DNA of 64,000 nucleotides from Candidatus Aenigmatarchaeota archaeon (GTDB lineage Archaea; Aenigmatarchaeota; Aenigmatarchaeia; QMZS01). Both the position numbers and the translations under genes were made by a program. Positions 7,724-16,861 of this stretch are shown one piece after another. The stretch spans positions 62,001-126,000 of the forward strand of contig JAFGCN010000009.1 in assembly GCA_016932615.1 (NCBI GenBank), written 5' to 3'. Every line of letters starts with the position of its first letter. Within the stretch, counting starts at the first letter, position 1. Below the pieces are notes generated by a model that saw only the letters and a list, made by a program, of their open reading frames with translations, did no database searches and had not been told where the DNA came from.

Positions 7724-9004
7724 TTAAGGTGTGAGCCGCTCGGTGTCTCTTGGGAACAGCACCGCTTCCCTTATGTTTTCAAGCCCAAGTAGCTGCATGA
7801 CCAGCCGCTCGATTCCAAGCCCGAACCCACCGTGGGGCGGCATGCCGTATCTGAAAGACTCTATGTAAGAGCTTAGGGATTCGACAGAAATGTTTTTCTC
7901 CTTTGCCTGAGCCAAAAGAACCTCCAGCCGATGCTCTCTCTGCCCTCCGGAGATTATCTCAAGCCCCCTGAAGACAAGGTCGAATGAGTCTGTAAGCGCA
8001 GGGTCATTAGCGTTTTTCATCGTGTAAAAAGGCCTTGCAGAGAAGGGGTAATTTTTGATAAAGACAAAGTCTGAGCCGAGCTTTTCAAGGACTTTCGAGC
8101 CGATAAGCTTTTCCTCTTCGGCAGTCGGGTCTTCGACAGACCTCCCAATAAGCTCAAAGCACTCCTGAAGTGTAAGGCGCGGGAACGGCTCCTTGTAATT
8201 TGGCATGGTGACGCCAAAGGATTCGATTATATCCTTATGATCTTCCTCGAGCTTTTCGAGGGTGTATTTGATTACCGCTTCTGCAGTGTCCATTACCTCC
8301 TCGAAGCTTTTGATAAATGACATTTCACAGTCAAGCCCCCAGTACTCTGATATGTGCCTGATTGTGTGGCTCTTTTCGGCCCTGTAAACAGGCCCGATTT
8401 CAAAGACTTTTTCAAAGCCGGCTGCCTGCATCATCTGCTTGTAGAGCTGCGGCGACTGGGCAAGGTAGCCCTCCTGGTTATAATAGAGTATTGGGAACAT
8501 CTCGCTTCCCCCCTCGGCTCCAAGCTTTACGATTTTTGGGGTGTGTATCTCTACAAAGCCCTTTTTATGCAGGAACTTCCGAAAGCGGTTTGTAATTTCT
8601 GACTTTATTAGAAAAATTTCCTTGGTTTGGGGGTTTCTAAGGTCAATGTAGCGGTAGTCAAGCCGTTTGCTCATGTTCGTGTCTATTTTGCCTGAAAACT
8701 CGATTGGAAGGGGCTCTGCCTTGCTTATGGTTTTTACCTCGCTAAGCTCGATTTCAGAGCCTCCGGGAGCGCTTTTGCTTTCCTTTACAAGCCCCCTTGC
8801 CTCGATGACATATTCCCTTGAGAGGTCCTTTATCTGGTCGAAGGCGGGAGTGTCTTTTCGGGCAATTGTCTGGACTTTGCCGCTCCTGTCCCTGATGACC
8901 ACAAATGTGATCTTTCCAAGAGCCCTTATCGCGTCAACCCAGCCATATACTGTGACCTCTTTTCCCGCGTTTTCTTTGACCTCTCCAGCATATACCCTGT
9001 CCAT
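7724..9004 (-). CDS. aspS: Aspartyl-tRNA synthetase, archaeal type
   Basis: A 426-residue class II synthetase that charges tRNA-Asp (or tRNA-Asp and tRNA-Asn). The N-terminal OB-fold anticodon domain contains VYGWVDAIRALGKITFVVIRD. Motif 1 lies near YRYIDLRNP, motif 2 is around PVYRAEKSHTIRHISEY, and motif 3 is GGFGLGIERLVMQLLG, with the archaeal ending LFPRD. Length is normal for the archaeal AspRS/AsnRS family. The cognate tRNA-Asp gene is at 34.1 kb. Whether it is discriminating cannot be decided here; the residue after GWV is Asp, not the Trp of some discriminating enzymes. Confidence 0.95.
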   Translation of the reverse strand: MDRVYAGEVKENAGKEVTVYGWVDAIRALGKITFVVIRDRSGKVQTIARKDTPAFDQIKDLSREYVIEARGLVKESKSAPGGSEIELSEVKTISKAEPLPIEFSGKIDTNMSKRLDYRYIDLRNPQTKEIFLIKSEITNRFRKFLHKKGFVEIHTPKIVKLGAEGGSEMFPILYYNQEGYLAQSPQLYKQMMQAAGFEKVFEIGPVYRAEKSHTIRHISEYWGLDCEMSFIKSFEEVMDTAEAVIKYTLEKLEEDHKDIIESFGVTMPNYKEPFPRLTLQECFELIGRSVEDPTAEEEKLIGSKVLEKLGSDFVFIKNYPFSARPFYTMKNANDPALTDSFDLVFRGLEIISGGQREHRLEVLLAQAKEKNISVESLSSYIESFRYGMPPHGGFGLGIERLVMQLLGLENIREAVLFPRDTERLTP

Positions 9005-9125
9005 AATTAGAGATGATTAAGCTTTTTAGGAAAGAAGGATTCGCCTTTGCAGGAAGGCGTTTTTTCCATACCTTGGGAATTGGAACGCTTCTTATAAGCT
9101 GTTTGAAGGGGCATAATAACTAAAC

Positions 9126-9133
9126 ATTTATAT
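9126..9133 (+). promoter_or_regulatory. TATA box of PHP-domain gene
   Basis: ATTTATAT about 31-38 bases before the ATG at 9164. A Shine-Dalgarno-like GGAGG at 9148-9152 lies between, favouring the ATG at 9164 over an upstream TTG at 9146. Confidence 0.5.
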
Positions 9134-9163
9134 CTAGGCAATTTTTTGGAGGCAATTAGTCTT

Positions 9164-9775
9164 ATGTACGACTACCTCATAGATACTCACCTCCATACTC
9201 CTGCCTCAGATGGGCATTCGGATTATGCTGAGATACTTCGGGTGGCTTCTTCCAGGGGCTTAAGTGCGTTAGCAGTCACTGACCATGGCACAATGGCTGG
9301 CGTTGGGCCTATGCAGGCATTGGCAGGGGACTTTGAAGTGGAGATAGTTCCCGGGATCGAAATAAATTCCGGCCAGATGCATGTAGTCGGTTTAGGGGTG
9401 TGCGAACCAGTGCCTAACGGGCTTGGAATTGAGAAAACCTTTCATGAGATTGATGCTCAGGATGGGCTGATAATCATTGCGCACCCTACGAATGGTCGTC
9501 AAATATACCTTTCTGAAGTGGCTGGCCTTTTAGACAGTTACTTTGTGGGGGTTGAATGCATGGGGATTCATGGAGGTTACGGAGTGCCCTACAAATTTGG
9601 CAATGCATTCAAATTTTGCAAGCAGTATGGTCTTCCAAGAATTGGCTGTACAGATGCCCATAGGGCAAATCACGTAGGGCTTATAGCCACGGTTTGTGGT
9701 GGAGAAAGCTTTTCTGATTTTAGGAGGGCTTTTGAGTCGGCGAAAACCGATATTTGGGTAAGCAGATACTCGTGA
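9164..9775 (+). CDS. PHP-domain metal-dependent phosphoesterase
   Basis: A 203-residue protein made of a single PHP domain. The metal ligands are visible in family order: HLHTPASDGH, VTDHGTM, EIVPGIEIN, IIAHP and CTDAH. PHP proteins hydrolyse phosphoesters such as nucleotides, histidinol phosphate or polymerase-linked substrates. A stand-alone copy of this size most resembles the small TrpH/RNase AM-like group, though the substrate is unproven. The uS15 gene follows 44 bases later. Confidence 0.88.
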   Translation: MYDYLIDTHLHTPASDGHSDYAEILRVASSRGLSALAVTDHGTMAGVGPMQALAGDFEVEIVPGIEINSGQMHVVGLGVCEPVPNGLGIEKTFHEIDAQDGLIIIAHPTNGRQIYLSEVAGLLDSYFVGVECMGIHGGYGVPYKFGNAFKFCKQYGLPRIGCTDAHRANHVGLIATVCGGESFSDFRRAFESAKTDIWVSRYS

Positions 9776-9819
9776 CGGCGGCTAGAGTTCCTTCTTATAT
9801 TTTTAACATACACTCTTTT

Positions 9820-10275
9820 ATGGCTCGAATGTACGCTAGAAAGAAGGGCAAAAGCGGCTCAAAGAAGCTTTACCGGAACAAAGCCCCCGAATGGCAACCT
9901 CTGAGTGAAAAAGAGGTGACCGAAAAGGCGGCTAACCTTAAAAAAGAGGGCAAGAAGCTTGCTGAAATAGGGCTGCTTCTTAGGGACACAGAAGGGATAG
10001 CATCTATTCGCCTTGCTACGGGCTTTCGGCTAAAGAAGCTTTTGGAGAAAAACGAGCTTAAGGATGCCTATCCTGAAGACCTTATGAACCTTATGAAAAA
10101 GGCGGTAAAGCTCAGAAAGCACCTGTCCACTAACAAGATGGACTACCACAACAAGAGGGCTTTGCAGCTTACAGAATCCAAGGTAAGGCGCCTTGGAAAG
10201 TACTACATAAAGAAAAAGCAGCTTCCTGTTGGCTGGAGGTATAAGCCAGAGCAGGCAGAGCTTCTGGTCAGGTAA
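9820..10275 (+). CDS. rps15: Ribosomal protein uS15
   Basis: A 151-residue archaeal uS15 of the 30S subunit, which binds 16S rRNA in the central domain. The archaeal N-terminal extension (ARMYARKKGKSGS, then APEWQPLSEKEV) and the conserved core (LRKHL, YHNKRALQLTESKVRRLGKYY) are both present. The ATG at 9820 is chosen because it gives the standard MARMYARKKG start; a longer frame from 9754 overlaps the previous gene. Confidence 0.95.
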   Translation: MARMYARKKGKSGSKKLYRNKAPEWQPLSEKEVTEKAANLKKEGKKLAEIGLLLRDTEGIASIRLATGFRLKKLLEKNELKDAYPEDLMNLMKKAVKLRKHLSTNKMDYHNKRALQLTESKVRRLGKYYIKKKQLPVGWRYKPEQAELLVR

Positions 10276-10288
10276 TTGTAATTCCAAT

Positions 10289-10583
10289 ATGGATAAACTA
10301 AGCAGTATTCTTTGTGGTGTTTCAGGAGAATATTTTGTTGCTGCTGAACTGTCCCGGAGAGGGCATATTGCTTCAATCACCTTGAGAAACACAAAGGGTG
10401 TAGATATTCTTTGCTCTAATGCTGAAGCCACCAAGACTGTAGGGATTCAGGTCAAAACCAGCATCATGCCAATTGGCTGAAAAAAACCGATAGGAAGGGA
10501 AAAGGCACAATGACAGCCCGATGAGAAAATTCGTTGACCTGGAAGGAAATTATTTAGATCGCTGGGATTTGTTTGGTCTTTAA
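10289..10583 (+). pseudogene. Decayed PD-(D/E)XK nuclease-like gene
   Basis: The intact 5' part (64 codons, stop at 10478-10480) encodes MDKLSSILCG, VAAELSRRGH, NTKGVDILCS and GIQVKT. This is the front of a small PD-(D/E)XK nuclease fold, with the Asp and QxK positions. After the stop, sequence resembling the C-terminus of the same family resumes in another frame: from about 10505 it reads HNDSPMRKF and ends DRWDLFGL at a stop at 10581-10583. The middle (about half the domain) is missing. I read this as an internal deletion with frameshift. The family match is from memory, so the exact family is uncertain. Confidence 0.65.
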
Positions 10584-10586
10584 AGT

Positions 10587-11858
10587 TTATGCAAAAATTG
10601 CTGCCCCGAAGTTTATCAGCAGCAGCCCCAGCACCAGGAGGGTGCTTGCCTTTGCGATGCTGCTGTTTGTAATGGCTTCAAGCACAAGGCCGCCGTCAAG
10701 CGGCTTCATCGGAAGCATGTTGAATATGGCGACCCCTATGCATACTGCGATTATGAAGTTTGTCAGGGACAAAAGAAAGTCCAAGACTGGTTTTGCGACC
10801 TCGCTTTTCGCCTCGTATGGCCTTACATTCTGAGGGGCTATCAGGGCGACCATCGTGTTTGGCTTGTTGAACTGGATTCCGAGGTATGCAGTTCCGTTTC
10901 GGTCGGCAAGAGTGGGAGTGTAAGTCCCGCTGGAAGTTACAATCTCAACAGTTTCTCCCGGGCTGAAGGTTGATAGCGCCTGCCGCACCTCTTCAGGGTT
11001 GTTTGTCTCAAAGCCGCCTATACTCTTTATGACGCCCGAAAGGTTGTTTCTTGCTGCGGGGAGGTCTTCGTATGCCGCAATAAGGGTTTCATTTTCCTGC
11101 GCGCTCAGCAGGGCGGGAGTCAGAAGGTAAATTTCGTTTTGTGTCCTAAGCTCAACAAGCCCGTTTTCCAGGGTTTGGTTTGAAACAACCTCACTTGTGT
11201 TCAGCATGGTCCAGGGCAGGCTGTAAGTTATTCCGGCAGGTGCGTAAAATCCGGCGAGAAGCATGTGCGTGAATAGAACTAGCACCAATCCCACAACGAG
11301 GTTTGAAAAGCTTCCTGCGCAGTAGACCTGGAGCTTTTCTTTCTTGCCCGCTTTCTTAAGCTCCTCCTCGTCCGGCTCTACGAATGCGCCGGGTATTATG
11401 AGAAGGGATATCAGCCCAAGGGATTTTATTTTCAGCTTGTTTGCTGCCAAGGCAAGGCCGTGAGAAAGCTCGTGGGGTATAAGAAGAAACGGTATTGCAA
11501 GCACCCAAAGCCAGGCGGGTACTTTTAGAAGGCCAGACTCATAGGATATCTCTGAGGTGGGGTATGGGATTACCAGCCCGAAAGCGGGAGTGGATTTTCC
11601 TGATATAAGGTCAATGGTGGTTCCCGATATATAGGCAAGGCCGAGTATCATAATCAGCACTCCTACGAGTATTCCCAGGCTGAAATACGCTTTCCAGAAG
11701 GTTTTGTGGTCTTTGCCAATCTTGTAGATGCTGCTTCTTAGCTTTGTGGTCTTGTAGAGGGCGAGCACGCCCTGGAACTCTATCTCCTTTCTTTTCAGGT
11801 AGAGCACGGCCAACATGAAAGCGATAAATATCACGAAACTTGCAGTACCTACATCCAT
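10587..11858 (-). CDS. Site-2-protease-like M50 membrane metalloprotease with PDZ-like insert
   Basis: A 423-residue multi-spanning protein. The zinc motif HELSH is at residues 129-133 (IPHELSHGLA). A second zinc ligand motif, MLPMKPLDGG, is near the C-terminus, and a periplasmic-side PDZ-like stretch (GFETNNPEEVRQAL, SPGETVEIV) lies between them. M50 enzymes cut transmembrane segments in regulated intramembrane proteolysis. The ATG at 11858 was chosen over longer starts that would overlap the divergent gene at 11884. Only 25 bases separate the two divergent starts. Confidence 0.87.
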   Translation of the reverse strand: MDVGTASFVIFIAFMLAVLYLKRKEIEFQGVLALYKTTKLRSSIYKIGKDHKTFWKAYFSLGILVGVLIMILGLAYISGTTIDLISGKSTPAFGLVIPYPTSEISYESGLLKVPAWLWVLAIPFLLIPHELSHGLALAANKLKIKSLGLISLLIIPGAFVEPDEEELKKAGKKEKLQVYCAGSFSNLVVGLVLVLFTHMLLAGFYAPAGITYSLPWTMLNTSEVVSNQTLENGLVELRTQNEIYLLTPALLSAQENETLIAAYEDLPAARNNLSGVIKSIGGFETNNPEEVRQALSTFSPGETVEIVTSSGTYTPTLADRNGTAYLGIQFNKPNTMVALIAPQNVRPYEAKSEVAKPVLDFLLSLTNFIIAVCIGVAIFNMLPMKPLDGGLVLEAITNSSIAKASTLLVLGLLLINFGAAIFA

Positions 11859-11883
11859 ATTTAATGAACGTTTTAAGTTACTT

Positions 11884-12477
11884 ATGAAGCATAAGGAGAT
11901 TAAGGATATACTCATTTCCTGGGTGGCGCTTAGCATTGCATTTATGCTTCTTTTCAATGGAATCACCCTGTTTACTCTTGGAAACCTGGCCGGTATTTCG
12001 TTAAATGTCCTCTTAACCTTTCTTTTTCTGGTGGCAGTATCTTTTCTCTCGCATGAGTTTGGGCATCGCCAGGTCGCAAGGAGATATGGCTTTCAGGCAA
12101 ATTATGAAATGTGGCCCGTGGGGGTAATTTTGGCCGTATTTTCGTCGCTCTTTGGCTTTCTCATTGCCGCGCCCGGGGCGGTGGTTATCCGGCACGGAGG
12201 CGCTTTTCTTGCAAGCAGGAAGAAGCTTAACGACATCTCGCTTAAGATATCTATCTCGGGGATAGCCGTTAACCTTGCCCTGGGAATTCTTTTCGCTGTT
12301 GCAAGCTTTTTTGCATTTCCGGACATGTTCCGGCTGGCGGCAAGCATCAATTTCTGGCTTGCTTTCTTCAACCTTCTGCCTATAGCCCCCCTTGATGGGT
12401 CAAAGGTACTTTACTATAGCAAAAAGGTCTGGGCAATCTTCTTTGCCCTTTCAATCATACTTTTCTTTTTGGTGTAG
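11884..12477 (+). CDS. Small M50-like membrane metalloprotease
   Basis: A 197-residue membrane protein with the zinc motif HEFGH (residues 57-61, SHEFGHRQVARRYG). A C-terminal NLLPIAPLDGSK provides the third ligand Asp. It has about five hydrophobic segments and lacks a PDZ domain, like the compact site-2-protease relatives of archaea. The ATG at 11884 gives a normal N-terminus. It is divergent from the larger M50 gene, so the two may act on related substrates; that is inference from position. Confidence 0.85.
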   Translation: MKHKEIKDILISWVALSIAFMLLFNGITLFTLGNLAGISLNVLLTFLFLVAVSFLSHEFGHRQVARRYGFQANYEMWPVGVILAVFSSLFGFLIAAPGAVVIRHGGAFLASRKKLNDISLKISISGIAVNLALGILFAVASFFAFPDMFRLAASINFWLAFFNLLPIAPLDGSKVLYYSKKVWAIFFALSIILFFLV

Positions 12478-12507
12478 TCTCCGGGCTTTTGGAAATGGGG
12501 AAGGAGA

Positions 12508-13479
12508 CTAGAGCTCGCAGCGCACGCCATGCCTTTTAAGCCGTGACATTACTGCCCCTCCGATGAACAGCGGAATCCAGTAACTTACCACTCGGCTCAG
12601 GAGAATTATTGAAGCTGCAAGCGCGGCAGGCATCTGCAGGACGGCAAGGACTGAAATGGAGCCAATTTCTACAAGCCCGACGCTGCCGGGAAGCCAGGGC
12701 AGTCCGGAAAGGAAGGCCTCCAGGATCCATAGAGTAAGGACTATTCCAAGCCCAACGTTCAGCCCAAGCGCAAGAAATATCAAGCTCAGCCGCGCAAACT
12801 CAAGCAAACGGCAAAAGAAGGATATTGCAAGCGTTCCATAGAACAGAGGGACATTGCTAAAGAAGGTGTTTATGCTGCAGTTGAGCTGCTTTGAGGCAAG
12901 CTTTGCATTAATGGTAGTAAACCTAAGGATTACGCTTTTTATGAACCTCTCAAGACGCTTTTGGGACATTAATACCTTGAAGGAGCCAAGGAAAAAGAGG
13001 ACGAACAGGCCGAACATCAGTATCCCCAGATAAGTGTAGTTGGGTGGCAGGTGGTTTGTTATGGTGAGGTAAGCAAGTATCAGGATGAATGTCGAATAGA
13101 AAGAGAAGGTTTCTGTGGCTATTTCACCAATTACCGAGGCGCAGGACATCATGGAAGGAAGGTTCGCCCTTGAGAGATAATGTACCTTGAGGGGGATTCC
13201 GCCGACCTTTACGACAGGGGTCATGAGGTTTGCGGTATTGCTTGCAACATGGATTTTTGTGGCATTCCAAAGACCGAGCTGGTATTTCTGGGCATCCAGA
13301 ATCATCTTCAGACGTATCGAGTGGAGAAGCATTATGGTTAGGGTAAGATAGATTGCCCAGGAGAGGTAATTCAGGTTCATCTGGGCCAGGGTATTGAGAA
13401 CTGTTTCTGTGCCTATGAAGTATATGGAGAGGAGCACCAGAACAATGCCGCTAATAAGCCCGGCGATTGGCTTCATCAT
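12508..13479 (-). CDS. AglD/UPF0104-type lysylphosphatidylglycerol-synthase-like membrane protein
   Basis: A 323-residue protein with about eight transmembrane segments. It has the family pattern near residues 75-105 (SNTANLMTPVKVGGIPLKVHYL-like) and the late PGSVGLVEIGSISVL motif. The UPF0104/flippase-like domain occurs in archaeal AglD-type proteins and bacterial MprF relatives, which act in lipid-linked sugar or lipid handling at the membrane. A glycosyltransferase gene lies about 0.8 kb upstream on the same strand, consistent with surface glycosylation. Confidence 0.82.
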   Translation of the reverse strand: MMKPIAGLISGIVLVLLSIYFIGTETVLNTLAQMNLNYLSWAIYLTLTIMLLHSIRLKMILDAQKYQLGLWNATKIHVASNTANLMTPVVKVGGIPLKVHYLSRANLPSMMSCASVIGEIATETFSFYSTFILILAYLTITNHLPPNYTYLGILMFGLFVLFFLGSFKVLMSQKRLERFIKSVILRFTTINAKLASKQLNCSINTFFSNVPLFYGTLAISFFCRLLEFARLSLIFLALGLNVGLGIVLTLWILEAFLSGLPWLPGSVGLVEIGSISVLAVLQMPAALAASIILLSRVVSYWIPLFIGGAVMSRLKRHGVRCEL

Positions 13480-13513
13480 AACTATTAAGCCCTCTTCACT
13501 TTAGGTATCTTGT

Positions 13514-14212
13514 TCAGGCCAGCTTTTTCTGCTCGCTTGCCGCTTTTGCCTTATGTTTTTCCCCGCTTTTGGCTTTCTTTTCTTCTTCTGCCAGGGCTGT
13601 GACAGGGGCAGGCGCATCAAGCGCCTCTGCGGCTGGCTCAGAATCCACCACAATATCTTCTTTTGGCTCTTCTGCACCCAGAACTTCCTCATTTTCCGGC
13701 TCTTCTGAAGCAGGTAATCTTGACTCTGCTTTGGCGGGGGTTTTTTCTATTGTGGCTTCAGATGTAGTCTGTTCGGCTGTAGATATCGTTGGCTGCGCGC
13801 TTTCTGGGGAGGCAGGGTGTCGCCTGAGCTTTCTAAGCTCAAGCTTTCTAAGGACTTCAAAATTTGGGTCTTCCACCTTTGCAACTATCTCCGGCTGAAG
13901 GTACCTTTCCCCATTGTACTCCCTTATCTTTGCAATCACATCTACGGTGTCTCCCTTTTCAATCGCTTCTATCACTCTCAGATCCTGGAATGCCTTTAGC
14001 CTTATGGTGTCGACTCCGTCATCCAGTGTGAGCGTGCCGTAATTTCCATCCTCGGAGAGAAACTTGTCAATAACTGTTGCCATTACTCGCACTCTTGAGA
14101 GCCGCTCGCCGTCCACTTCGATATAATTCGGGTTGAACCCTTCCTGTATCGTATATTGTCCACTATACAAGGTCTTTATGTCCGACTTTCTGGCAACAAG
14201 TCTTTCCTGCAT
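13514..14212 (-). CDS. OB-fold nucleic-acid-binding (RPA-like) protein with charged tail
   Basis: A 232-residue protein. Residues about 35-110 form an OB-fold like the small RPA subunit: an RVRVMATVIDKF strand, GTLTLDDGVDTIRLKAF, and KGDTVDVIAKIREYNGERYL. From about residue 130 the chain is Ala/Glu/Pro/Ser-rich and acidic, then turns Lys-rich at the end. This pattern suggests a flexible linker plus a basic tail. The likely role is single-stranded DNA or RNA binding. It could be a partner of RadB, but no neighbour shows that. Confidence 0.78.
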   Translation of the reverse strand: MQERLVARKSDIKTLYSGQYTIQEGFNPNYIEVDGERLSRVRVMATVIDKFLSEDGNYGTLTLDDGVDTIRLKAFQDLRVIEAIEKGDTVDVIAKIREYNGERYLQPEIVAKVEDPNFEVLRKLELRKLRRHPASPESAQPTISTAEQTTSEATIEKTPAKAESRLPASEEPENEEVLGAEEPKEDIVVDSEPAAEALDAPAPVTALAEEEKKAKSGEKHKAKAASEQKKLA

Positions 14213-14255
14213 AATTCATCTATCTTCTATCTTTTAGAATGATTTTGGAAGGTTT

Positions 14256-15011
14256 TTACTTGGCTTTTTTTGTTTTTGGGGTGCTTTTTGGCTTTTCGTC
14301 TGACCGGCAGTACTTTTTATACTTGAGGTGCTTGTACTTTTCTGGGTCTTTTATATTCTTTTTCTGTACGATGAGCAGTTCAATGTAGTAGCGAAGCGCG
14401 CCGAAAAGCCCGAAATTCTCGAGCCGCCTCGGGGAGGTTACGACTTTTCTTTTCGCAAGAAATATGGTTTTTCCGTATTTTTTGAGGTCTTCACCCATTT
14501 TTATGTCCTCAAGCTCTATGTCCTTAAAGCCGCCGACTTTGTCGAACAGCTTTTTTGGCATCCCTATATTGAAGCCCATCAGGTAGGAGTGCCCCCAGAG
14601 GTTTTTTAGCACATAATAGCCGTTTGCAACCGGGCAGGCAAGGTGTATTTTCGGGCTGGTCTCGGAGAACCTAAATCCGGTAGACACCCCCACAAAGCCC
14701 TTTTCGAGATGCTTGTAGACGAGTGAGAGGTAGTCCTTGTCGATGACAGTGTCTGCGTCGATGAAAATGAGGTATTTTCCTTTGGCAAACCTTGCGCCAA
14801 GATTTCTGCCGTACCAGATCCCTTTTTTGTTTGTCACGACGACTCTGTCTGCGTACCTGCGCGCTATTTCGGTTGTCCGGTCAGTGCTTTTCCAGTCGGA
14901 AACAATTATCTCGTACTTTTCCCTTGGAAATGTCTGGTCGGAAATTGATTCCAGGCAAGCCCTTACCTGTGTTTCCTCGTTTGAAGTAGGGACTATGACC
15001 GAGATTTCCAT
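14256..15011 (-). CDS. Family 2 glycosyltransferase
   Basis: A 251-residue GT-A glycosyltransferase. The N-terminus reads SVIVPTSNEE, and the nucleotide-binding DxD-like DAD motif lies in LIFIDADTVID (about 90-100). Downstream is the acceptor-side ELEDIKMGEDL segment with the catalytic-base-like ED. It has no membrane segment and ends in a Lys-rich tail (TPKTKKAK). It probably transfers sugar from an NDP- or lipid-linked donor in cell-surface glycan assembly. Confidence 0.88.
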   Translation of the reverse strand: MEISVIVPTSNEETQVRACLESISDQTFPREKYEIIVSDWKSTDRTTEIARRYADRVVVTNKKGIWYGRNLGARFAKGKYLIFIDADTVIDKDYLSLVYKHLEKGFVGVSTGFRFSETSPKIHLACPVANGYYVLKNLWGHSYLMGFNIGMPKKLFDKVGGFKDIELEDIKMGEDLKKYGKTIFLAKRKVVTSPRRLENFGLFGALRYYIELLIVQKKNIKDPEKYKHLKYKKYCRSDEKPKSTPKTKKAK

Positions 15012-15036
15012 AATTTATGTGCAATTAATAATAGAT

Positions 15037-16134
15037 TTAGCGCAGGGCATTTACGAGGTCGCCAAAGCTCTTTTTGGTCTTTATGCCTGTTCCCAGGAAG
15101 TGCGTTCTTACGCCGCCAAGCTTTTTTAGGAGCTCTTCGGTTGGAGGAATCTGCCGCCCGTTAAGCTCCGCAATCCTGTGGACGTCGCAGTATGGAGGAA
15201 AGCCCTGCTCGCTTTTGACTGTTCCTATAAACTGCTTGTGTTTTTCATTTATTTTGGGAGAAGGTGTTTTTTCAGTTTTGTCCTGGGCTTTTTGCGATTC
15301 CAGAACTTGCTCGCAAAAGCTCTTTGACGAAAAGTCCCCGATGTAGACGGGCTCGACAATGGCCATTTTGCTGCTGCACCTCCTGCAGTTTTCCTGTATT
15401 CCGTAATCTCTGTAGCCGCATTTACGGCAGTAGGACAAATGGCTGAAGCTTTCGAGAAGCTTGTCTGCTTTTTGGGCGCCACGAGCCACCTGCCCGAAAA
15501 TTCTAAAGTAATGGCGGCGCGAGTAGGAGAAAATGGGATGGTAAGCAAGCTCTTCTTTTGAAAAATACCTCATCGCCGCTGAAATCAGGATTCGAAGCCC
15601 CAGCTCCTTTGAAAAGTCGCACCTCATGCTTTTGACCCCGTATTTCCTCAAGGACGCATTTGGAGACGTTCCACAGAGGGCGGCTGTGTCGGTTGCAGTT
15701 ATTGCGACCACTCCGTTGTTTCTTATGGACTTAGAGGCGGCGTCAAGAAAGTAAATGGGGGAGCCGAAGGGGTCAATGTCGATGAAGTCGAAAAATTCTG
15801 AGTGCAGGATTTTAAGCAGCCCCGTGTTTTCGGTTCTTACAGAAAGAACGTTTTCCTTTGCGTTCTTTTCCGCCAGTTTTACTGCCGTTGGGTTTAGGTC
15901 ATTTAGGACAACTTCGGAATCAGGGAGAATTGACTTGTACCGGAGGCCCCGCACGCCGCTTGCGCACATAGTGTCAATTACCTTCTTTGGCTTCAGAACA
16001 GAAATTATTGCTTCAGACAAGTCCCTGTCAAACTTCATCTCCGGGTTATAGAATGTGCTCATCTTTTTGGTAAGCTCCTCGCCTTCCGGGACGAGTAGTT
16101 TTATGTTTCCTTCAGTTATTTTTTGGGTTTTCAT
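15037..16134 (-). CDS. trm1: tRNA (guanine26-N2)-dimethyltransferase Trm1
   Basis: A 365-residue Trm1, which dimethylates G26 of tRNAs using SAM. Seen here are the N-terminal ITEGNIKLLVPE, motif I TMCASGVRGLRY and FIDIDPFGSP (the catalytic DPFG). Four cysteines (CRKCGY...CRRCSS) form a zinc-binding site in the C-terminal domain. The ATG at 16134 starts the conserved MKTQKITEG; longer frames add unrelated residues. An XRE-type regulator ends 13 bases upstream of the start on the same strand. Confidence 0.94.
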   Translation of the reverse strand: MKTQKITEGNIKLLVPEGEELTKKMSTFYNPEMKFDRDLSEAIISVLKPKKVIDTMCASGVRGLRYKSILPDSEVVLNDLNPTAVKLAEKNAKENVLSVRTENTGLLKILHSEFFDFIDIDPFGSPIYFLDAASKSIRNNGVVAITATDTAALCGTSPNASLRKYGVKSMRCDFSKELGLRILISAAMRYFSKEELAYHPIFSYSRRHYFRIFGQVARGAQKADKLLESFSHLSYCRKCGYRDYGIQENCRRCSSKMAIVEPVYIGDFSSKSFCEQVLESQKAQDKTEKTPSPKINEKHKQFIGTVKSEQGFPPYCDVHRIAELNGRQIPPTEELLKKLGGVRTHFLGTGIKTKKSFGDLVNALR

Positions 16135-16147
16135 AAAAGTTAGACTC

Positions 16148-16360
16148 CTATTTTGATAAATCCGATTTCTCAAAAACAAAAACCTCCTCAATGCTTTCTG
16201 CCTCCAGCGCCTTTGCAACTTTCTTGGCTAAAAGGAGGGAGGGGTTGTATTTGCCCTTCTCCAAAAACAAAATGGTCTCTCTCCTGACACCGACTTTCTC
16301 CGCCAGCTCTTCCTGAGTTATACTAAGTCGCGCCCGAAGCTCCTTGATTTTTGTCTTCAT
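16148..16360 (-). CDS. XRE-family helix-turn-helix regulator
   Basis: A 70-residue protein that is almost only a Cro/C1-type helix-turn-helix ([36 protein letters not shown]). It ends with a short VFVFEKS tail typical of a small group of prokaryotic regulators. It starts 5 bases after the DUF2178-like membrane gene. The pairing of this small HTH with that membrane protein recurs in archaea and bacteria, so it probably regulates its neighbour. Confidence 0.9.
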   Translation of the reverse strand: MKTKIKELRARLSITQEELAEKVGVRRETILFLEKGKYNPSLLLAKKVAKALEAESIEEVFVFEKSDLSK

Positions 16361-16365
16361 CTTAC

Positions 16366-16758
16366 TTATTGCACATCTCCTTTCCTTGAGAGTATCCAGC
16401 CGATGATTATCTGGGTTATGGCAATAGTGAATAGCAGGATTCCAAGGACTGCGCCGACTGTGAGGTCAGCAAGCTTCAGGTAGTCCACCCAGAAAAGGAT
16501 TGCTATGGCGATGTAGGTCAGCCACCAGGAGTATGCCGCAGAATATGCCCAGATTTTTCTTGTCCTCTCGTCTCCCTTGTATGCATCACCATATTTCATT
16601 TTTCGGATGCCCACCACTATGAATATCGCGCCCATTGCGGTTATTATGGACACTAATATATTTGGGATTCCCTGCCAGAATAGCCCCAGGGCAATTCCGC
16701 CAAGAAGGAGTATTGGCCCGAGGATTAGCCGCCAGTTGTATCTGCTTTTCGCTTCCAT
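16366..16758 (-). CDS. DUF2178-like four-helix membrane protein
   Basis: A 130-residue protein with four predicted transmembrane segments in two pairs. A cytoplasmic loop between them holds the recognisable GDERTRKI motif. This fits the DUF2178 family, usually encoded directly before a small XRE regulator as it is here. Function is unknown. Its ATG follows an A+T-rich stretch on the complementary strand that could be the promoter for the pair. Confidence 0.8.
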   Translation of the reverse strand: MEAKSRYNWRLILGPILLLGGIALGLFWQGIPNILVSIITAMGAIFIVVGIRKMKYGDAYKGDERTRKIWAYSAAYSWWLTYIAIAILFWVDYLKLADLTVGAVLGILLFTIAITQIIIGWILSRKGDVQ

Positions 16759-16861
16759 ATATTAGTATGTTAAGTATTTATAACTTAATGTTAGAATTAG
16801 ATAACCTTTATTTGCCAAAGGCATAAACCTGTTCGAAAATTTTGAAAAATCAAAAATTAGC

